35,043 nt of DNA. It comes from a virus. Positions 1-7,294 of the stretch are shown piece after piece. Position 1 is the first letter of the stretch. Every line of letters begins with the position of its first letter. Under the pieces are notes generated by a model. It was not told where the DNA came from, searched no databases, and saw only the letters and a list, made by a program, of their open reading frames with translations. The stretch is from IMG/VR virus record IMGVR_UViG_3300046010_000515, positions 1-35,043 of that record. One strand, written 5' to 3'. The position numbers and the translations under genes were made by a program.

Positions 1-840
1 GAGTTGTCACAAGGTCTTGACCCCAACATCTTGCAGAACGTGACTGCCGCAGCCGTGGCATCCATGCAGCAAGCTGGCTCTGGCAAGATTGAGTTGATCG
101 CCCGTATCTTTGCCGAATCAGGCGTGAAAGAGCTGTTTGAAGGCATCATGCACTTGGTCAGCAAGTACCAGCAGAAAGAGCGAATCATTCGCTTGCGCGG
201 TACTTATGTCACTGTCGATCCCCGCACATGGGCCAACAAGTTTGACATCTCAATCAACGTGGGCTTGGGCAACGGCAACCGTGACCAGCAGATGGCAATG
301 CTCCAGATGGTGATGGCAAAGCAAGAGCAGATGATTGGGCAATATGGCCCTGCAAACCCGTTTGTGAGCTTTGGTCAGTACCGTGGCACTCTTGGCCGTA
401 TGGTCGAGGCTGCTGGCTTCAAAGACTCCGCTGAGTTCTTTAAGCCAATCAGCCCAGAGCAAGACCAGCAGTTTTCTAATCCACCTCCGCAAGAGCCGCC
501 AATGCCTCCAGAAGTTCAGGCTTACATGGCAAAGACTCAGGCCGAGATTCAAGCGCAACAGGCTAAGTTTCAAGCCGATATGCAAATGCAGCAAGCCAAG
601 ATGCAAGCTGATATGCAGTTTGAGCGAGAGAAGGCCGCACTTGAGTTGCAGCTTCAGCGTGAGAAAGCCGCTGCTGAACTTGAGATCATGCGCGAGAAAG
701 AAGCGTCCAAGTTGCAACTTGAGCGTGAGAAAATGAATATGCACTTCTTGATGAAGCAGCAAGAGTTTGAAGCAGAGGCGCAACTGAAGGCCATGAAGGT
801 CGGCGCTGGCATCACATCAAACGTGGAAATTCCGGGGTGA
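1..840 (+). CDS. Portal protein, C-terminal part (cut by the window edge)
   Basis: This is the last 279 codons of the portal gene whose first 435 codons lie at 33516-34820. Frame and sequence match across the join, giving 714 residues in all. Portal proteins form the dodecameric ring at the capsid vertex through which DNA enters and leaves. The segment starts within the ELSQGLDPNIL stretch and has no start codon of its own; the TTG at position 4 is internal to the frame. The tail (about residues 600-690 of the whole protein) is a Gln-, Glu- and Lys-rich coiled coil with repeated EREKAALELQLQREK-type heptads, which would fit a barrel or crown helix. The next gene starts 4 bases after its stop. 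Confidence 0.88.
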   Translation, partial: ELSQGLDPNILQNVTAAAVASMQQAGSGKIELIARIFAESGVKELFEGIMHLVSKYQQKERIIRLRGTYVTVDPRTWANKFDISINVGLGNGNRDQQMAMLQMVMAKQEQMIGQYGPANPFVSFGQYRGTLGRMVEAAGFKDSAEFFKPISPEQDQQFSNPPPQEPPMPPEVQAYMAKTQAEIQAQQAKFQADMQMQQAKMQADMQFEREKAALELQLQREKAAAELEIMREKEASKLQLEREKMNMHFLMKQQEFEAEAQLKAMKVGAGITSNVEIPG

Positions 841-843
841 TTT

Positions 844-2208
844 ATGAACTATCAAGAACTCACAAACATCCTTGGTCAAAATCAAAATGCCTTTTCTGGT
901 GTTGTTCCAGCAAATGTGAGAGCCCCGTCTATTGACCAGATCATCTCTGGCATCTCCAGTCAGTACCAGCCAATTAATCTTGGGTCTTATGGGCCTTCTG
1001 TTGGTGGCGCAAGCCGGTACATCACTGGATCGCCTAGCTTTGGCGACATTGAGCAAATTCCAGAATATGGACGATTGAACCAGATTTCTGGCCCTTCTTT
1101 TGTTCCTGCGGCTTTTGATAAAAGTGTTTATGAAGGGATCAACAATCAGAAGCTATCTGACTTGATTTCTCAGATTGACTCTGGTGTCCCGTTTGAATCT
1201 TACGGAGGTTTCGGTGGTAATTCTGGATCTAATAGTGTCTCTGTTGATGATGCTGGATTGGCAACATCTTCTAACATAGGAACAACAGGCGTAAGCATTG
1301 GCGCAATGGCTCTTGGCGCTATGACTGGTTTGCCGCTTGGTCTAATCTCTAATGTTGTTGGTAAACAGAACATTGCCAATGCAATCAACAATCAAAGCAA
1401 TGCCCAAGCTGCTGCGTTTAATCAGGCGCTTGTAGCCGCACAAATGGGGCTGGCAAACACCCCGGCAAACGCCGCTGCACTTGCTGCTGCTGTTGATTCA
1501 TTGTCTGCTGCAAACCAGTCAACTGCTGCCGCAGTATCTGCCGCACAAGCTGCTCAAGGAGCTACTGGCGCGACTGGTGGATCTGCTGCCGCTGCCGCTG
1601 CTGCTGCCGCCGCCTCAGCCGCTGCTGCTGGACACTCTGATGCGGCTATTGGTGCTGCCGCACAAGCTGCTGCTGATGCTGCTATTGGTGGTGCAAGTGC
1701 TTCTGCTGCTGCTGCCGCCGCTGCTGATGCCGCCAATGCCGCAGCCGCTGATGCCGCTGATGCAGACGGTGGTGGTCTTGGAACTGCTTCATCTGCTGCC
1801 GCCGATGCCGCTGCTTCTGGTGTAGCTGCTGCCGATGGTGTTGGTATGGATGGAATGGGTGTTGGAAATGTCGGCGCTGATTCTGGTGGCGGTGGTGGAG
1901 GCAGCGGTAGCTGCGTTATTGCAACACACGCTGTAAATTCTGGTGCGTTCACAAAGCAAGAAAAGTTTAACGCCATTAAATGGTGCGTTCGGCATTTGCA
2001 TGGAAAGTGGTGGGGCGAGGCCATTCGTAGAGGCTATCGTTACTGCGGCAATAAGGCAATTAGCCAAGGGAAAGCAGCTAACCATTACCAAGAATTTAAA
2101 GATTACGTCAATTTTGCAACTGGCAAGCATAGAAGCCTAAAAACTGGCTTAACATTTGTAGGACGCAATGTCCAATTTTTGGCAATCGGATTGTTTTTGA
2201 AAGACTAA
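844..2208 (+). CDS. Poly-Ala/Gly-rich protein with CFI-box-like C-terminal domain
   Basis: 454 residues in three parts. Residues 1 to about 200 are Ser/Gly-rich with a short hydrophobic stretch near GAMALGAMTGLPLGLIS. Residues of about 210-350 are Ala-rich runs ending in a Gly-rich linker. From Cys357 there is a compact domain starting CVIATHAV and containing KWWGEAIRRGYRY, which recalls the Cys-Phe-Ile-Ala-Thr (CFI-box) modules at protein C-termini. Hydrophobic residues end the chain. The gene sits between portal and scaffold, 4 bases after the portal stop, so a virion or assembly role is likely but unproven. The Ala tract is written in GCT/GCC repeats, which opens long spurious frames on both strands. 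Confidence 0.75.
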   Translation: MNYQELTNILGQNQNAFSGVVPANVRAPSIDQIISGISSQYQPINLGSYGPSVGGASRYITGSPSFGDIEQIPEYGRLNQISGPSFVPAAFDKSVYEGINNQKLSDLISQIDSGVPFESYGGFGGNSGSNSVSVDDAGLATSSNIGTTGVSIGAMALGAMTGLPLGLISNVVGKQNIANAINNQSNAQAAAFNQALVAAQMGLANTPANAAALAAAVDSLSAANQSTAAAVSAAQAAQGATGATGGSAAAAAAAAAASAAAAGHSDAAIGAAAQAAADAAIGGASASAAAAAAADAANAAAADAADADGGGLGTASSAAADAAASGVAAADGVGMDGMGVGNVGADSGGGGGGSGSCVIATHAVNSGAFTKQEKFNAIKWCVRHLHGKWWGEAIRRGYRYCGNKAISQGKAANHYQEFKDYVNFATGKHRSLKTGLTFVGRNVQFLAIGLFLKD

Positions 2209-2210
2209 GG

Positions 2211-2450
2211 ATGGACAAAAAACTCCAAGCTGAATGGGCAAACAATCTGTTGAAGGATGACTTTTTCATAAAAGTCATGGATGATTTGAAAAATCAGCAG
2301 ATTAGTGTGATAATTAACACAAATCGAGATGAGATTACAGAGCGCGAGGCCGCTTATAGTCACATCAAGACACTTGACCTGTTCCTTGGACACTTGCAAG
2401 GCATTGCCGCAGAAACCAAGATACAGGAAAAGAAGTGGAAGATTCTGTGA
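2211..2450 (+). CDS. Small conserved head-region protein, unknown function
   Basis: 79 residues, charged and largely helical (MDKKLQAEWANNLLKDDFF..., ending KIQEKKWKIL), with no membrane segment. It starts 3 bases after the previous stop; the preceding AAGGATGG gives a close AAGG ribosome site. Its place between the CFI-box protein and the scaffold suggests a head-assembly accessory. Small proteins with a similar C-terminal KKWKIL pattern occur at this place in related podoviruses, which is recalled, not searched. No enzymatic motif is visible. Confidence 0.75.
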   Translation: MDKKLQAEWANNLLKDDFFIKVMDDLKNQQISVIINTNRDEITEREAAYSHIKTLDLFLGHLQGIAAETKIQEKKWKIL

Positions 2451-2500
2451 GGAAACTCACCCGCAGTCCAGACGGTTTCTGGCGAAAACTGAGATAACAA

Positions 2501-3448
2501 ATGGAAAACACCAACCCCTCGGGGAGTGAAAGCCTAAGCGTAAACCAAGCCGCCAATGCGTTTCTGGGTTTGATGGGTAGTGACGATGGAGCCGAACAAG
2601 GCCAACCTGAAGAACAATCCGAAGAACTTGAAACGACTGGTGAAGTTGAATCTGAGGAATCTGAGTATTCGGACGAATCAGAGCCTGTAGAGGAAGTAAA
2701 GCCCCGCTACAAGGCAAAGGTCGGTGGTGAGGAAGTCGAGGTCGAACTTGACGAACTAATCAACGGCTATCAGCGCAGCAAGGATTACACACAAAAATCT
2801 CAGGCTCTGGCTGAACAACGCAAAGCAATTGATGCCGAGCGCCAACATCTTGAGCAAGTAAAACAAGAGCGACAAGCATACGCCCAGAAACTACAGGCAC
2901 TCGATAGCTTCTTGAGCCAGCAGAATCGGGGTGAGGATTTAGAAGTTTTGAAAGAAACAGACCCTATCGGCTATGCCGTTAAGGTGGCGGAACAGAGTCA
3001 GCGTGAGAAACAACTTGCAGTAGTTCGTGCCGAACAGCAACGCATTGCCCAACAGCAACAAGCGGAGCAACAGCAGAATCTGCAAAAACATCTCAAGTCT
3101 GAATCAGAGAAGCTAGCGTCTGTGATCCCAGAGCTGTCTACGCCAAAAGGTGATGCGATTCGGAAAGAAATCCGTGAATACGCACGATCTGTTGGCTGGT
3201 CAGATCAAGAACTCTCCTCAGTGTATGACCACCGCGCTGTGCTGACTTTGTATAAAGCGATGAAGTTTGAGCAACTTCAAAAGGGTAAGCCGGAGACTTT
3301 GAAGAAAGTCCAGCAAGCCCCAAAGATGCTCAAGCCCGGAACTTCAACGCCAAACACTAAGTCATCGCAAGAAAAGCAAGTGATGCAAAAGCTACGTCAA
3401 ACCGGCAAAGTCCGTGATGCTGCTGCTGCATTTGAACGATTCCTTTAA
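2501..3448 (+). CDS. Capsid scaffolding protein
   Basis: 315 residues directly upstream of the major capsid gene, the usual scaffold position. The first 75 residues are strongly acidic (EEQSEELETTGEVESEES). They are followed by a short KVGGEEVEVELDELINGYQRS module common to podovirus scaffolds, then a long Gln/Lys/Glu coiled coil (about residues 95-210). The C-terminus is basic, as expected for the helix that binds capsid subunits. Scaffolds build the procapsid and leave before or during packaging. No protease domain is visible. Confidence 0.85.
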   Translation: MENTNPSGSESLSVNQAANAFLGLMGSDDGAEQGQPEEQSEELETTGEVESEESEYSDESEPVEEVKPRYKAKVGGEEVEVELDELINGYQRSKDYTQKSQALAEQRKAIDAERQHLEQVKQERQAYAQKLQALDSFLSQQNRGEDLEVLKETDPIGYAVKVAEQSQREKQLAVVRAEQQRIAQQQQAEQQQNLQKHLKSESEKLASVIPELSTPKGDAIRKEIREYARSVGWSDQELSSVYDHRAVLTLYKAMKFEQLQKGKPETLKKVQQAPKMLKPGTSTPNTKSSQEKQVMQKLRQTGKVRDAAAAFERFL

Positions 3449-3465
3449 ATTTTTGGAGCTTTAAC

Positions 3466-4410
3466 ATGGCAACCTATCAAACCTATACCGCCATCGGTAT
3501 GCGCGAAGACCTCTCTGACGTTATCTATAACATCAGCCCCACTGACACGCCTTTCATGTCTTCCATCGGCAAGACCAAAGCAACTGCAACTTATCACGAG
3601 TGGCAGACTGACTCTTTGGCCGCTGCTGCTCTGGGTGGCGCTGTTGAAGGTGCTGATGCATCTAGCATCACTGCCTCGCCAACAACCCGTATCGGCAACC
3701 GCACACAGATTTTCACTAAGTCTGTCGCTGTCGCTGGCACTCTGGAAGCTGTTGACAAAGCTGGTCGTAAGTCTGAAAAGGCTTACCAGTTGGCTAAAGT
3801 GTCGGCTGAATTGAAGCGCAACATTGAACTGACTCTGTTGTCCAACCAAGTGGCTGCCGCTGGTAACTCCAGCACTGCTCGCACTTTGGGCGGTCTGCAA
3901 GCTTGGCTGAACACCAACTATGACGGTGGCACTGACGGTGTTGCTGGCTCTGCTGGTACAACTGCCCGTGTTGACGGTACTGATCGCACCTTCACAGAAA
4001 CCCTGCTGAAGACCGTGGTTGCCGAGGTGTACACCTCTGGCGGTTCGCCAAAAGTGTTGATGGTCAACCCTGCTCACAAGCAGTTGGTTTCGGCATTTGC
4101 TGGTATCGCTGCACAGCGTTACATGGCTACTTCCGACCAACCAACAACCATCATCGGCGCTGCTGATGTGTACATGAGCGATTTCGGCACTATTTCGGTT
4201 GTGCCTAACCGCTTTATGAACAGCACCAACGCTGGCGATGAGACAGCTTTCTTGGTCGATCCCGACATGGCTGCTGTGGCTTATCTGCGTCCTTTCGAAA
4301 CCATTGAATTGGCTAAGACTGGCGACAGCGAGAAGACCCAACTGTTGGCTGAATTGACTCTGGAAGTCAAGAACCAAGCTGCTCACGGCATCATTGCAGA
4401 TCTCTCGTAA
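3466..4410 (+). CDS. Major capsid protein, SU10/DUF5309-like
   Basis: 314 residues opening MATYQTYTAIGMREDLSDVI and containing NISPTDTPFMSSIGKTKA, the typical N-terminal signature of the SU10-type (DUF5309) HK97-fold capsid family. Later segments (PKVLMVNPAHKQLVSAF, DVYMSDFGTISVVPNR, DPDMAAVAYLRPFETIELAKTGDSEK) also fit that family. A clear GGAG ribosome site lies just upstream (TTTGGAGCTTTAACATG). It follows the scaffold by 17 bases and is closed downstream by a strong hairpin with a T tract. Codon use is the most even of the window, as expected for a highly expressed virion gene. Confidence 0.9.
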   Translation: MATYQTYTAIGMREDLSDVIYNISPTDTPFMSSIGKTKATATYHEWQTDSLAAAALGGAVEGADASSITASPTTRIGNRTQIFTKSVAVAGTLEAVDKAGRKSEKAYQLAKVSAELKRNIELTLLSNQVAAAGNSSTARTLGGLQAWLNTNYDGGTDGVAGSAGTTARVDGTDRTFTETLLKTVVAEVYTSGGSPKVLMVNPAHKQLVSAFAGIAAQRYMATSDQPTTIIGAADVYMSDFGTISVVPNRFMNSTNAGDETAFLVDPDMAAVAYLRPFETIELAKTGDSEKTQLLAELTLEVKNQAAHGIIADLS

Positions 4411-4429
4411 CACGGGACAGGCTTAGACC

Positions 4430-4438
4430 TGATATAAT
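4430..4438 (+). promoter_or_regulatory. Extended -10 promoter before the HNH gene
   Basis: TGATATAAT gives a perfect TATAAT (4433-4438) with the extended TGn element. No convincing -35 is visible 16-18 bases upstream. Transcription would begin near 4444-4447, inside the 5' arm of the hairpin at 4438-4463. It would drive the HNH gene at 4469. Confidence 0.55.
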
Positions 4439-4468
4439 GCCCTCACATTAACTTGTGGGGGCATTTTT
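4438..4468 (+). terminator. Hairpin with T tract after the capsid gene
   Basis: TGCCCTCACA (4438-4447) pairs with TGTGGGGGCA (4454-4463), ten pairs including one G-T, around a 6-base loop. TTTTT (4464-4468) follows at once. This is the form of an intrinsic terminator for the capsid transcript. The 3' arm also holds the only G-rich candidate ribosome site for the HNH ATG at 4469, so the same hairpin could block its translation on read-through RNA. Confidence 0.7.
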
Positions 4469-5038
4469 ATGTGTACTGTTGAAAACTGCGACAAGACAAT
4501 TTACGCTCATGGCTTTTGCCATATGCACTATCAGAGAAACAGAAAGCATGGGAACCCACTTGCAGGGTTTAAGAATCAAGCGCCACCAGAAGAAAGATTT
4601 TGGCGTTTTGTTGAGAAAACAGAAGGATGTTGGAGTTGGAAAGGAAAAAAGAAAAACGGTTACGGTGCTTTTTCTAAGGGTGCAAAAAAAGATGGAGATT
4701 TTTTGGCGCATCGTTTCTCATGGATGTTGCACAACAGCCAAGAAATCCCTGAAGGAATGTTCGTCATGCACAAGTGTGACAATCCAGAATGTACCAATCC
4801 TGAGCATCTGATTCTTGGAACGCCCAAGGAAAATACTCAAGATATGATTGCAAAAGGTCGAAAAAGGACGGTTGCTCCTGTTGGCCTTGGAAACGGCAAG
4901 TCACTGCTGAACGAGGAAAAAGTAAGATTAATACGCCAAAGCAATCTCCCTCATGCCGTAATTGCAAGGGAGCTTGGTGTTTCGTCTAACTGCGTCAGGG
5001 GCGTAAGAATTGGAAGAACGTGGAGCCATGTCGTTTGA
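4469..5038 (+). CDS. HNH homing-type endonuclease with Zn finger and HTH
   Basis: 189 residues. An N-terminal Cys/His cluster (C2, C7, C17, H20) suggests a small zinc finger. An HNH_3-type core lies at about residues 80-122 (AHRFSWMLH, VMHKCDNPECTNPEHL). A helix-turn-helix-like end (about 148-180, LPHAVIARELGVSSNCVRGV) follows a basic linker. This order of DNA-binding pieces around a nuclease core is typical of free-standing homing endonucleases, which cut allelic sites lacking the gene. It sits between the capsid gene and the next head gene with its own promoter-like signal and hairpin, and its codon use is more A-rich than that of its neighbours. No intron signature was seen. Confidence 0.88.
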   Translation: MCTVENCDKTIYAHGFCHMHYQRNRKHGNPLAGFKNQAPPEERFWRFVEKTEGCWSWKGKKKNGYGAFSKGAKKDGDFLAHRFSWMLHNSQEIPEGMFVMHKCDNPECTNPEHLILGTPKENTQDMIAKGRKRTVAPVGLGNGKSLLNEEKVRLIRQSNLPHAVIARELGVSSNCVRGVRIGRTWSHVV

Positions 5039-5064
5039 TGGGGCTTTTTTATTTACCATGCCAA

Positions 5065-5073
5065 TGATAGAAT
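5065..5073 (+). promoter_or_regulatory. Possible extended -10 promoter after the HNH gene
   Basis: TGATAGAAT (TAGAAT matches TATAAT at 5 of 6, with TGn) lies 7 bases before the ATG at 5081. A start this close would give an almost leaderless message for the next gene, so it may be chance. Confidence 0.3.
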
Positions 5074-5080
5074 TGCAATT

Positions 5081-5392
5081 ATGGAAAACCCTACATTTCG
5101 CAAATCTGTTGCTCATGCTGATGGTGAAGGCGGTTTGGTCATTCAAACTGCTCAAGATGTATCTGCCATTGTTGAGCGCAACAAGCAAGAATTTAACAGC
5201 TATGACGAACGGGCCAAGTGGTCTGACGAGCTGTATGGCAACAAAGTAGCATCCATTCCATTGACTGCAATTGATGACCTAAACAATCAGGGAATCATGC
5301 GTGGGTTTCACGTTATCGACAACACTCGGTTCGCAATGTGGTTAAACAACCCAGACAACCGAGCATGGCGCACTCGTCCGGGAGTAATTTAA
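5081..5392 (+). CDS. Conserved head-region protein, unknown function
   Basis: 103 residues (MENPTFRKSVAHADGEGGLVIQ..., ending WLNNPDNRAWRTRPGVI). No enzymatic or membrane motif is seen. It lies between the capsid gene, now separated by the HNH gene, and the adaptor gene, whose ATG begins immediately after its stop. This position suggests a head-completion or joining factor. Similar Asn/Trp-rich short proteins occur beside SU10-type capsid genes, from memory only. No clear ribosome site precedes the ATG; AATTGCAATT lies just upstream. Confidence 0.75.
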   Translation: MENPTFRKSVAHADGEGGLVIQTAQDVSAIVERNKQEFNSYDERAKWSDELYGNKVASIPLTAIDDLNNQGIMRGFHVIDNTRFAMWLNNPDNRAWRTRPGVI

Positions 5393-6010
5393 ATGAGCTT
5401 CACAAGTTACTCTGAGTTGAAAACAACCATCGCTGGTTATCTGGCCCGTACAGACCTGACCACACAGATTCCAGACTTCATTCGTTTGGCTGAGTTGCGC
5501 TTGCGCCGTGATCTGCGTATTCGCCAGATGCTGAAGTCCGTCACAACTTCTACTGTTGCCAATGATGAGACAGTGGAATTGCCAAGCGACTTTCTTGAGG
5601 TGCGTGACTTTGTGGTAGTTGGCAATCCTGTTCGTCCATTGAACTACTACAGTCCATCGGCGTTTAACCGAAACACCCGCACATGGGAGATTGGCAAGCC
5701 AGTGGATTACACGGTGCTTGCTAACGACTTTCAGTTGGCTCCAATCCCAGATACTGTGTACACATTGAAGATGTTTTACTTTGCTGCACCAGTATTCCTG
5801 AGTGACAGCAATACCAGCAATGCTTTCTTGGCTAATACGCCAGATGCCTTGCTGTACGGCGCTTTGCTTGAAGCTGCCCCGTACCTTATGGATGACGCAC
5901 GAATCAACACATGGGGAACTATGTTTGATCGCGCTATGGCATCAATCACACGCTCTGATGAACAAGGTCAGTATTCAGGCGTACCCCTTGTAATCCAAAC
6001 AACTTTGTGA
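5393..6010 (+). CDS. Head-tail adaptor protein, SU10-adaptor-like
   Basis: 205 residues. The N-terminus (SYSELKTTIAGYLARTDLTTQIPDFIRLAELRLRRDLRIRQM) has the helical pattern shared by podovirus adaptors, which bind below the portal. It is followed by LPSDFLEVRDFVV and a C-terminal helix region, LLYGALLEAAPYLMDDARINTW. The family links the portal ring to the tail nozzle. The gene starts directly at the end of the previous one (TAAATG), so translation is probably coupled. Position after capsid and before tail genes agrees with the call. Confidence 0.82.
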   Translation: MSFTSYSELKTTIAGYLARTDLTTQIPDFIRLAELRLRRDLRIRQMLKSVTTSTVANDETVELPSDFLEVRDFVVVGNPVRPLNYYSPSAFNRNTRTWEIGKPVDYTVLANDFQLAPIPDTVYTLKMFYFAAPVFLSDSNTSNAFLANTPDALLYGALLEAAPYLMDDARINTWGTMFDRAMASITRSDEQGQYSGVPLVIQTTL

Positions 6011-6018
6011 GGTAAATC

Positions 6019-6405
6019 ATGGCTGAAATGTCGAACTTCTTGGAGAATGCGCTTATCAACGCTACTCTCCGCAACACTTCTTACACATCGCCAGCGACTG
6101 TGTATCTGGCGCTCTACACAAGCGATCCAACTGATGCCGACACTGGCACTGAAGTGACTGGCAACGCATACGAGCGTCAATCCATCACTTTCGGCGCACC
6201 TTCTAACGGCGCATCGACAAACACTGCTGCGATTGAGTTTCCTCAAGCCACTGGCTCTTGGGGCACTGTTGCTTACATCGGAATTCGTGACGCATCTACC
6301 TCTGGCAACTTGCTGTATCACACTGCCTTGGATGCATCGAAAGCTATTGCAACTGGTGACGTTTTCCGTGTCGCCATTGGTTCATTGAGCGTCACTCTGG
6401 CTTGA
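6019..6405 (+). CDS. Small tail or decoration protein
   Basis: 128 residues, Ala/Thr/Ser-rich and beta-strand-like (FLENALINATLRNTSYTSPATVYLALYTSDPTDADTGTEV). The FLENALLNxxLRNxxYTxPxxVYLALYTxxPT pattern is shared by a family of phage structural proteins usually annotated as tail-fibre-like. GAGGTAAATC precedes the ATG and gives a good ribosome site. It lies between the adaptor and the repeat-rich tail protein. Head decoration is an alternative role that cannot be excluded from sequence alone. Confidence 0.7.
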   Translation: MAEMSNFLENALINATLRNTSYTSPATVYLALYTSDPTDADTGTEVTGNAYERQSITFGAPSNGASTNTAAIEFPQATGSWGTVAYIGIRDASTSGNLLYHTALDASKAIATGDVFRVAIGSLSVTLA

Positions 6406-6406
6406 T

Positions 6407-7294
6407 ATGGCTGATTTGCTCCCACCGTGGACGATAGATAGTCTTGACCAGCTAAAGGCTAGTCTTGACGATCTGACGCTCACGCTGGATAGCGAACTCT
6501 ACATAACATCGGTCACGCTTTGGGATGCTTACGGCTCGGTCAATGCCGCAGCTACTGTAAGCGCCCAAGCCACTCGGGTTCAAACTGCCTCTGCAAGCAT
6601 AACGGCAACTGCAAGTGTTTCTGCGTCTGCAATTAGGGTGCAACTTGCCAACGCAAGCGTCACCGCATTGGCGACAGTAACTGCTGACGCAACCCGTGTT
6701 CAGTTCGCAAATGCCGCTGTCACTGCTAATGCTACCGTCACTGCTGATGCAACTCGGATTCGGAATGGCGCTGGCGCTGTAACCGCTAATGCGACTGTTG
6801 CGGCTAGTGGCACAAGAGTTCAGTTTGCTGATGCCGCAATTACGGCGAACGCTACTGTCACGGCTCTTGGCGGTATTGTGGCAAACGCTGCGGCAAGCGT
6901 TACGGCAGATGCAACTGTCACCGCTGATGCTGTGCGTGTGCGTACCGCTGATGTTGCTGTGTCTTGTGTTGCAACGGTAACTGCTCTCGGTGGTATTGTT
7001 GCTGATGGCGCTGCATCGGTTGAGTGTGACGCGCAAGTAACCGCATTGGCTGGTGCTATTTATGCTGGCTTGGCTTCTGTTTCTGCGACAGCGACAATTT
7101 CTGTTTCTGCAACAAATGGACATAATTGGGCCGATGACGCTGAATCTGATAACACTTGGACGGTAGCACCAAGCAACGAGAACACATGGACTGAGATAAG
7201 CGTTTCTGACAACGTATGGACTGATATTCCAGCGTCAAACAACACTTGGTCACAGGCATCAAACGGGAATAATTCATGGCAACTACAAAACTAA
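6407..7294 (+). CDS. Tandem-repeat tail protein (20-residue and 10-residue Trp repeats)
   Basis: 295 residues. After a unique 48-residue start come nine consecutive 20-residue repeats (residues 49-228) of the form ATVTADATRVQFANAAVTAN. Residues 239-295 are six 10-residue units, each with Trp at position 3 (HNW, NTW, NTW, NVW, NTW, NSW). The regular Val/Ala alternation suggests a beta-solenoid or stacked beta-sheet fibre. The Trp units are exactly half the length of the main repeat. Its place between the small tail protein and the nozzle-like protein suggests a tail-shaft, fibre or connector part. The 3' end overlaps the next gene by 19 bases. Confidence 0.72.
   Translation: MADLLPPWTIDSLDQLKASLDDLTLTLDSELYITSVTLWDAYGSVNAAATVSAQATRVQTASASITATASVSASAIRVQLANASVTALATVTADATRVQFANAAVTANATVTADATRIRNGAGAVTANATVAASGTRVQFADAAITANATVTALGGIVANAAASVTADATVTADAVRVRTADVAVSCVATVTALGGIVADGAASVECDAQVTALAGAIYAGLASVSATATISVSATNGHNWADDAESDNTWTVAPSNENTWTEISVSDNVWTDIPASNNTWSQASNGNNSWQLQN
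6551..7090 (+). repeat. Nine diverged 60-bp tandem repeats (coding)
   Basis: The 540 bases encode nine 20-residue units. Units 3 and 4 are the closest to each other at protein level. Units 6 and 8 share the variant ATVTALGGIVA, so the array seems to have grown by copying blocks of two. DNA identity between units is only moderate, which points to an old array under protein-level constraint. Confidence 0.75.

Noticed and set aside
1481-2024. Long extra frames on both strands inside the poly-Ala gene (Leu-rich plus-strand and Ala/Pro-rich minus-strand products)
   Set aside because: They arise from the GCT/GCC repeat lacking stops in other frames; composition is extreme and there is no ribosome site.
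3445-4413. A 322-residue minus-strand frame opposite the capsid gene
   Set aside because: It mirrors the capsid gene's regular codon use; Ser/Gln-rich product without motifs or promoter.
6551-7090. Regular 60-bp spacing could suggest a CRISPR array
   Set aside because: The units are diverged, have no spacer-repeat alternation and lie in a continuous coding frame.
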